Below, one piece after another: positions 34,499 through 40,031 of a DNA stretch of 40,031 nt. Numbering within the stretch: the first letter of the stretch is position 1; each line of letters starts with the position of its first letter. The translations under genes were made by a program, and so were the position numbers. A model generated the notes under the pieces. That model was not told the DNA's origin. It was given only the letters and a program-made list of their open reading frames with translations, and did not search any database. The stretch covers positions 1 to 40,031 of the forward strand of contig JANQLO010000001.1 in assembly GCA_028280505.1 (NCBI GenBank). The letters are read 5' to 3'. This DNA comes from Chromatiales bacterium. Lineage in GTDB: Bacteria; Pseudomonadota; Gammaproteobacteria; Chromatiales; Chromatiaceae.

Positions 34499-34789
34499 AT
34501 GGAAGAACACCTCTACGTCGTAACTTATGACATCAGCGACACCAAACGCTGGCGCGCGGTATTCAAGCTTATGAAAGGCTACGGTGAATGGTTGCAGCTA
34601 TCGGTATTCCAATGCAGGCTGAGCCGCAAACGCCATGCCGAACTCCTGGCGACCCTCGATGAAATCATTCACCACAAAGACGATCATGTATTAATGCTTG
34701 ACCTAGGCTCGGCAGAACGTGTGAGCCCCAGGGTTGTCAGTCTCGGCAAATCGTTTCGGCCAGTTGAGCGTGAACCCGTCATTGTCTAG
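34499..34789 (+). CDS. cas2: Cas2 spacer-acquisition protein
   Basis: 96 aa from ATG 34499, with GGTGA five bases upstream. A GTG at 34490, overlapping the cas4-cas1 stop, is an alternative. The N-terminal YVVTYDISDTKRWRAVFKL has the conserved first-strand Asp of Cas2. The ferredoxin-like core continues with GEWLQLSVFQCRLSRKRHAE, and the C-terminal strand ends in EREPVIV. With Cas1 it forms the integrase that inserts new spacers at the leader end of the array, which starts 225 bp downstream. Confidence 0.95.
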   Translation: MEEHLYVVTYDISDTKRWRAVFKLMKGYGEWLQLSVFQCRLSRKRHAELLATLDEIIHHKDDHVLMLDLGSAERVSPRVVSLGKSFRPVEREPVIV

Positions 34790-34796
34790 ATTGATT

Positions 34797-34823
34797 CGAG
34801 GCAATGCAGCATCGTTTGCCTCG
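34797..34823 (+). terminator. stem-loop just after cas2
   Basis: CGAGGCAA at 34797-34804 pairs with TTGCCTCG at 34816-34823 across an 11-base loop, starting 8 bases after the cas2 stop. There is no following T tract, so it may be a weak terminator or an mRNA 3'-end stabiliser of the cas operon. Confidence 0.45.
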
Positions 34824-34931
34824 GCTGTGCGAGCACTGAGGTCATTGCAAGATTCCCAGTGACCACTCGCACGCTGTAAGCTATTTAAAAACTTGGATTA
34901 TTTCTACAGCCCGTCATGAATTTGCAATTTA

Positions 34932-34945
34932 GCAAACCCGTTTGC
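34932..34945. promoter_or_regulatory. palindrome in the CRISPR leader
   Basis: GCAAACCCGTTTGC has 6-bp arms around CC and overlaps the first TTGCATATCGA copy by four bases. It is a candidate binding site for a leader-acting protein (array transcription or spacer integration). Seen directly; function inferred. Confidence 0.4.
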
Positions 34946-35014
34946 ATATCGAATGCGCCACCGCTCGCAAATGCGGTATTGCATATCGAGCAATCAATAG
35001 CTTACGGTTGGGCT

Positions 35015-38000
35015 GTGATCCACGGCTAACAGCCGTGGCCTCATTGAAGCATTGCAGGAAAGGTGTTTAGTCCCCTCGAATTGGGAGTGATCCACGGCTA
35101 ACAGCCGTGGCCTCATTGAAGCGCGGTTGCGATACCGTCAGGATTGCCGCCAGCCGCGCCGGGTGATCCACGGCTAACAGCCGTGGCCTCATTGAAGCTG
35201 GCGGTCTTGCCCGACCCCATGAACGCACCCAGGAGTGATCCACGGCTAACAGCCGTGGCCTCATTGAAGCGGGTATCCCGACAACATGACATGCGCCGGC
35301 AGTGACCGGTGATCCACGGCTAACAGCCGTGGCCTCATTGAAGCCGGGTGTGTACGACGCCAGTGCGGAAGGATTAGATCAGTGATCCACGGCTAACAGC
35401 CGTGGCCTCATTGAAGCTTATCGATGTCTGCGATGATCTCGAAGTCCTTCGTTGTGATCCACGGCTAACAGCCGTGGCCTCATTGAAGCGATCTCACGAC
35501 CCACACGGAACCCACGTACGCCAAAGTGATCCACGGCTAACAGCCGTGGCCTCATTGAAGCCGCAGAGGTGGCAATCGCCAAAGCCAAGGGAGAGGAAGT
35601 GATCCACGGCTAACAGCCGTGGCCTCATTGAAGCTACGCAATGGGCATGCGTCGCATTCGGATTCAAGCTCGTGATCCACGGCTAACAGCCGTGGCCTCA
35701 TTGAAGCACCAGGCACAGCAAAAAGAGTTTTGGTTAGATGACAATGTGATCCACGGCTAACAGCCGTGGCCTCATTGAAGCGGTGGAGCTTACGGCCCAA
35801 GTACAGCTTGGTTTCCGGTGATCCACGGCTAACAGCCGTGGCCTCATTGAAGCGAGATGCCTCTAGCCCGATTGGCGGAACGGTTCGTGTGATCCACGGC
35901 TAACAGCCGTGGCCTCATTGAAGCGTATCGCGAGATCGTCGAAGGCGAGACGGTTCCTGAGTGATCCACGGCTAACAGCCGTGGCCTCATTGAAGCCCTA
36001 GCGGCATAGTTGTCCCACGAGGTTCGATCAATGTGATCCACGGCTAACAGCCGTGGCCTCATTGAAGCATTGAAGCCTCGCCGCCCTCTGTGACCGTCGG
36101 CGATGTGATCCACGGCTAACAGCCGTGGCCTCATTGAAGCAAGTCCATTGGATTCGCTGCGGTGGTCAAAGATCCGAAGTGATCCACGGCTAACAGCCGT
36201 GGCCTCATTGAAGCCAGATACCGCAGGGCGTTGTCGAGAAGATACTTGCCAGTGATCCACGGCTAACAGCCGTGGCCTCATTGAAGCGAGCACGGCCGCT
36301 TTGTAGCCGTAGAGCAAATCAACGGGTGATCCACGGCTAACAGCCGTGGCCTCATTGAAGCAAGATCTAAACACAGATCTTAAGGACCACGCGGCGGTGA
36401 TCCACGGCTAACAGCCGTGGCCTCATTGAAGCGGGAAAATCGATGGGATACGATGACACTTGAAGCGATGTGATCCACGGCTAACAGCCGTGGCCTCATT
36501 GAAGCAACAGCAGACTATGGCGGGCATGCCGCCGACACCTGGGTGATCCACGGCTAACAGCCGTGGCCTCATTGAAGCCGCATTCATGGTGTCGTCCCTG
36601 TCGGGTTAAAGAGTGTGATCCACGGCTAACAGCCGTGGCCTCATTGAAGCTGTAAGTACCGTTATCAGGATGGTTCGTTCGCGACCGGTGATCCACGGCT
36701 AACAGCCGTGGCCTCATTGAAGCTAATTAGAATTATTAGGTACATCTTTTTTATGTAAAACGTGATCCACGGCTAACAGCCGTGGCCTCATTGAAGCAAC
36801 GTTGCTGCGTAGCTATTCATTGCAATCAATTGGCTGTGATCCACGGCTAACAGCCGTGGCCTCATTGAAGCCTGGGCATTATTTGAGCGACTGGGAGAAG
36901 GGGCGAGGTGATCCACGGCTAACAGCCGTGGCCTCATTGAAGCTTCGGGTCAAGCTTTTTGGCGTTTTGGCCGGGGTCGGGTGATCCACGGCTAACAGCC
37001 GTGGCCTCATTGAAGCCTGGATCGTGGCACGGCTTTTCCAGGCAGCGCCGACGTGTGATCCACGGCTAACAGCCGTGGCCTCATTGAAGCTGCTGTATCG
37101 TCGTAATCCGCATACCATTCACTGGTGTGATCCACGGCTAACAGCCGTGGCCTCATTGAAGCGCCCAGAGGTTGTCCCCGAGGTTGTCCCTGAGGTTGTG
37201 TGATCCACGGCTAACAGCCGTGGCCTCATTGAAGCCCTGACATGCGTTCCTCCTATCAGGTCGCGTCGAACGGTGATCCACGGCTAACAGCCGTGGCCTC
37301 ATTGAAGCAGCAGCAAGGCGGTCTTGCCCATCGCCGGTCGCGCACCGGTGATCCACGGCTAACAGCCGTGGCCTCATTGAAGCTGCTGCGAGTCGGCCGG
37401 GCATGGCCTGCAGGTTTTGTGATCCACGGCTAACAGCCGTGGCCTCATTGAAGCAGCCAGACCACTAGGCTGCCGCTCGGCGTGGACTGAGTGATCCACG
37501 GCTAACAGCCGTGGCCTCATTGAAGCTTATTTTAATTATCAGTGTGCTCGTCCACTTCCATTGTGATCCACGGCTAACAGCCGTGGCCTCATTGAAGCAT
37601 TGCATACGTATCTGTAGCATACGATCTTCTTCCGGGTGATCCACGGCTAACAGCCGTGGCCTCATTGAAGCAGTTCGTTACCCCCTGGTTGGGTCATCGG
37701 TACCGGCAGTGATCCACGGCTAACAGCCGTGGCCTCATTGAAGCTGTACCGGCAAACTTCGGGGCTATAACAATCAATCACTGTGATCCACGGCTAACAG
37801 CCGTGGCCTCATTGAAGCGTCTTGGTAATACTCGAACAGCACGCGGTAAACCAGGTGATCCACGGCTAACAGCCGTGGCCTCATTGAAGCATGCCCGGGG
37901 TATGCATTTAATTTTTAATGTTTTATCGTGATCCACGGCTAACAGCCGTGGCCTCATTGAAGCTCTGCGGATTCAGATTCGGTAAATGCTTGTCGAATTT

Positions 38001-38834
38001 CGGTGATCCACGGCTAACAGCCGTGGCCTCATTGAAGCGAGATTGCGGACGATACCGGTCAGCACATTGGTGGAAGTGATCCACGGCTAACAGCCGTGGC
38101 CTCATTGAAGCGGTACTTGTTTACCGCCTTTCTCTTCCAACACGTAGTGATCCACGGCTAACAGCCGTGGCCTCATTGAAGCGCGAGTAGTCGGTAGATT
38201 CTCGCCGCCTCCCGAAGGAGTGATCCACGGCTAACAGCCGTGGCCTCATTGAAGCTTGTAACCTGTGTCTGCTGGTCATGCGGACCCCTTGCGGTGATCC
38301 ACGGCTAACAGCCGTGGCCTCATTGAAGCCACGATACGCACCGGGCCGACGGTATCAACCAACTCCGTGATCCACGGCTAACAGCCGTGGCCTCATTGAA
38401 GCGCTGTATTCCTTGCGTCGCTTGCGCAACATCCGGCGTGATCCACGGCTAACAGCCGTGGCCTCATTGAAGCATCGGGTCGTTCCAGAAGCGCTTCAGT
38501 GCCGTGTTGGGTGATCCACGGCTAACAGCCGTGGCCTCATTGAAGCCACGTCATTCGGGCGGACTTCACCCGGACCCGTAATGTGATCCACGGCTAACAG
38601 CCGTGGCCTCATTGAAGCGATCAAGTGACCGCGCCCACCTACGCCAAATTAGGGGTGATCCACGGCTAACAGCCGTGGCCTCATTGAAGCAAGCTGGAGC
38701 CACAGGGCGATGTATGTGCCGCTGGCGTGATCCACGGCTAACAGCCCGTGGCCTCATTGAAACGCCGCTCAAACGCTCGGATACGACATCATGGATACTT
38801 GATCCACAGCTAACCACCGCAGCTCGACTTAAAC
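35015..38834 (+). CRISPR. CRISPR array, 53 repeats and 52 spacers, type I-G
   Basis: The repeat is 36 bp, beginning GTGATCCACGGCTAAC and ending CCTCATTGAAGC, with an 8-bp stem CCACGGCT/AGCCGTGG and loop AAC. I count 51 repeats that look identical from 35015 to 38690. Repeat 52 (38727-38763) has one extra C and a changed end. Repeat 53 (38799-38834) is strongly decayed. Spacers are 35-40 bp, mostly 36-38. Decay at the right and the adjacent cas2 and leader at the left set transcription left to right, with the newest spacers near 35051. Cleavage by the Cas6 part of Csb2 at the 3' foot of the stem would leave a tag of about CTCATTGAAGC. The long array of perfect repeats and intact cas genes indicate an active system. 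Repeats read as fake proteins in other frames. Confidence 0.99.
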
Positions 38835-38862
38835 AAAACAAGAATAAACCACACTTCCATAA

Positions 38863-39486
38863 CTAGAAGCGGTAGGTCAATGCCAAGCTCAGCTTTTCGA
38901 ACTCCGCCTCCTCGATACGTATGACAGAGCCGTTGCTGTTTATCTTGGTATCGGACTCGAAATCCACCACGCTGTAATCCAGTCTCACAGCCCAATGTTC
39001 CGACAAGGCACGCCGATAGCCCAGGCCATAGAGAAAACCGGTTTCCGTAAAGCCATGTTTGAGCGGAACGGCTGCGCCTTCGGTACTGAACCTACCGTGT
39101 ACGACACCAAGACGCGCATAAACCGAGTCTTTGGCGGTAAAGGCATAGTGTAGATTCGTCGCCAAGGTATGGGTGTCCTTGGCCTCGTTGGACCCCTTGT
39201 TCCCCGGCAGTGTATCCGAGGTATCCAAATCCGCATCGATATGATCGTAATTGTATTCCAACTCGGCGAAAACATGACCGGATTCGAATACACGCGCACC
39301 CAGAACGACACCAAACCCCTCATCGTCCTTATCGGCACTGAAAAACTGGGTATCGTCAAAAGACTTCTCCGCATCGATGTCGTAATAAGAACCGACAAGC
39401 CCCAAATATGGCTGAAACAAAAATTCGGCCATTGCGGGGCTCGATAGGCATACGGAAAACATGGATACTGCGATAACTTTCTTCAT
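38863..39486 (-). CDS. outer-membrane beta-barrel protein (OmpA/OprF-like barrel)
   Basis: 207 aa from ATG 39486, preceded by AAAGGGCTT. The signal peptide MKKVIAVSMFSVCLSSPAMA is followed by alternating strands such as QPYLGLVGSYYDID, GFGVVLGARVFESGHVFAEL, HYAFTAKDSVYARLGV and YGLGYRRALSEHWAVRLDYS. It ends in a terminal LSLALTYRF, with the C-terminal Phe used for BAM-dependent insertion. Length and pattern fit an eight-stranded barrel of the OMP_b-brl class. There is no peptidoglycan-binding domain. It lies just beyond the old end of the CRISPR array in the opposite direction. Function beyond outer-membrane location is unknown. Confidence 0.85.
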   Translation of the reverse strand: MKKVIAVSMFSVCLSSPAMAEFLFQPYLGLVGSYYDIDAEKSFDDTQFFSADKDDEGFGVVLGARVFESGHVFAELEYNYDHIDADLDTSDTLPGNKGSNEAKDTHTLATNLHYAFTAKDSVYARLGVVHGRFSTEGAAVPLKHGFTETGFLYGLGYRRALSEHWAVRLDYSVVDFESDTKINSNGSVIRIEEAEFEKLSLALTYRF

Positions 39487-39705
39487 CTTAAGCCCTTTAC
39501 AAAGGGACGAAATACCGACGAGAAAGTAAGAATCAGAAACAATCCCAACGTCATCGAACAGGCTCAGCCCCTTGAACAAAAAGAACAGGAAATCAATCCC
39601 AGTTAATTACACCAAAAAAGCATGTATAAATAAAAATTCTACTATAAAAATATTCAGATTTTATTCGCTTTAAAAAAATCTAAGTTAACTATTACATCCT
39701 GCAAT
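39487..39705. other. AT-rich intergenic region
   Basis: 219 bp, strongly AT-rich between about 39590 and 39700 (many A and T runs), unlike the rest of the window. It should hold the promoter of the barrel gene (minus strand) and the 3' end signals of the next gene. A 7-bp AT-only inverted repeat AGATTTT...AAAATCT is present near 39656-39682, too weak to call a terminator. Confidence 0.5.
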
Positions 39706-40031
39706 TCATTGGTTACAATGATTACCTTTCACAGAAGTGAATATTTTTGCATCTTGCGGGCTGTCACTAGGCAAAACCATCTCGAAAACTCGATCTAAAT
39801 TATCAAAATTCACTTCCATTATAAGCTTATTTTTAATGCTTTCTGAAACCAGACACCCCTCTTGCCCCGGCTCTTCCGACTTCCTCTTAGTGGCCGACCT
39901 AGCCAACTCCGTTAACTTATCTAAGCCATCACCAGAGCTGGACCCACCTGATTGGACAGTCAATGGACTGAGATAAGTGCTTCCTCCATCATGAGCAATA
40001 GGCTCTAGAGAGAAGCTATGAGACGCAAGAG
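39706..40031 (-). CDS. unrecognised protein, C-terminal part only
   Basis: The minus-strand frame is open from the window edge to a stop at 39706 (about 107 codons visible), so the 5' end lies outside. The visible chain has a serine- and glycine-rich linker (TVQSGGSSSGDGLDKL), a charged segment (LARSATKRKSEEPG) and a tail with IMEVNFDNLDRVFEMVLPS. I do not recognise a family. The continuous frame through the window edge and the mixed, non-repetitive composition argue that it is coding. The AT-rich DNA suggests it was acquired horizontally. Confidence 0.5.
   Translation of the reverse strand, partial: LASHSFSLEPIAHDGGSTYLSPLTVQSGGSSSGDGLDKLTELARSATKRKSEEPGQEGCLVSESIKNKLIMEVNFDNLDRVFEMVLPSDSPQDAKIFTSVKGNHCNQ

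Larger units (their letters stand above)
34790..35014 (+). promoter_or_regulatory. CRISPR leader
   Basis: 225 bp between cas2 and the first repeat, more AT-rich than the surrounding genes in its second half. It contains an 8-bp stem-loop right after cas2, the palindrome GCAAAC-cc-GTTTGC, and an 11-bp direct repeat TTGCATATCGA at 34942-34952 and 34979-34989 (37 bp apart, close to one repeat length). The second copy lies within the inverted repeat ATTGC...GCAAT (34978-34994). The leader position is fixed by the decayed repeats at the other end of the array. A standard -35/-10 pair is not obvious. Confidence 0.8.

Noticed and set aside
36762-36771. Nine-base similarity between the complement of the pseudo-repeat's following sequence and a spacer-repeat junction (GTAAAACGT)
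   Set aside because: A nine-base match is expected by chance in 40 kb and straddles the repeat boundary.
35067-38841. Long open frames across the CRISPR array on both strands, with peptides such as FNEATAVSRGS or MRPRLLAVDH repeating
   Set aside because: They are translations of the 36-bp repeat in different frames; no ribosome sites and no gene.

Overview
This is a GC-rich bacterial chromosome segment, most likely from a gammaproteobacterium. The evidence is a bifunctional PutA without the DNA-binding domain, a CbrA/CrbS-type transporter-kinase, a PilJ-N/PAS/GGDEF/EAL protein and a DksA-like protein. The rhodanese and SoxW-like thioredoxin pair would suit a sulfur-metabolising lineage, but genus cannot be read from the sequence. 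There is no rRNA, and I see no tRNA or replication origin.

Layout. 1-214: frameshifted RHS-repeat debris. 269-2315 (-): exported rhodanese and two-domain thioredoxin-like protein. 2540-3163 (+): LysE-type exporter. 3190-8007 (-): a tight four-gene signalling operon (small membrane protein, Na+/solute symporter-histidine kinase, single-domain response regulator, CBS/DUF294 nucleotidyltransferase). 8062-11370 (-): remnant of a yellow/MRJP-family gene, then putA. 11521-11691: C-terminal remnant of an isoprenylcysteine-methyltransferase-like protein. 11705-15194: a c-di-GMP enzyme divergent from a PhnD-like binding protein. 15284-16694: a MoaD-like protein paired with a cytoplasmic Asp-box propeller. 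16716-18028 (-): HSL-type esterase and DksA-like zinc finger. 18052-18555: internally deleted IS5-family element with intact ends. 18712-22626 (+): 2-oxoacid decarboxylase and a secreted Asp-box propeller. 22825-24228 (-): chromate transporter. 24501-25902: WYL regulator with an apparent CTG start, convergent with an orphan BrnA-like antitoxin.

From 25937 to 38834 lies a complete type I-G (formerly I-U) CRISPR-Cas locus: csb1 (cas7), csb2 (cas5-cas6 fusion), cas3 with C-terminal HD, csb3/cas8-like, a cas4-cas1 fusion, cas2, a leader with palindromic elements, and an array of 53 repeats (51 apparently identical, the last two decayed) with 52 spacers. The right edge (38863-40031) holds an outer-membrane barrel protein and the 3' part of an unrecognised gene in AT-richer DNA.

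The most interesting hidden signal is a single degenerate CRISPR repeat outside the array, at 25937-25963, in the short gap directly upstream of csb1. It keeps the central hairpin core and the whole 3' tag of the repeat (13 identical bases in a row). It is a candidate crRNA-like or Cas6-processed autoregulatory element of the cas operon. The neighbouring WYL regulator (with a perfect 14-bp palindrome in front of it), the orphan antitoxin, and a 10-bp hairpin just upstream of cas4-cas1 suggest layered control of this CRISPR locus. All functional statements about these elements are inference.
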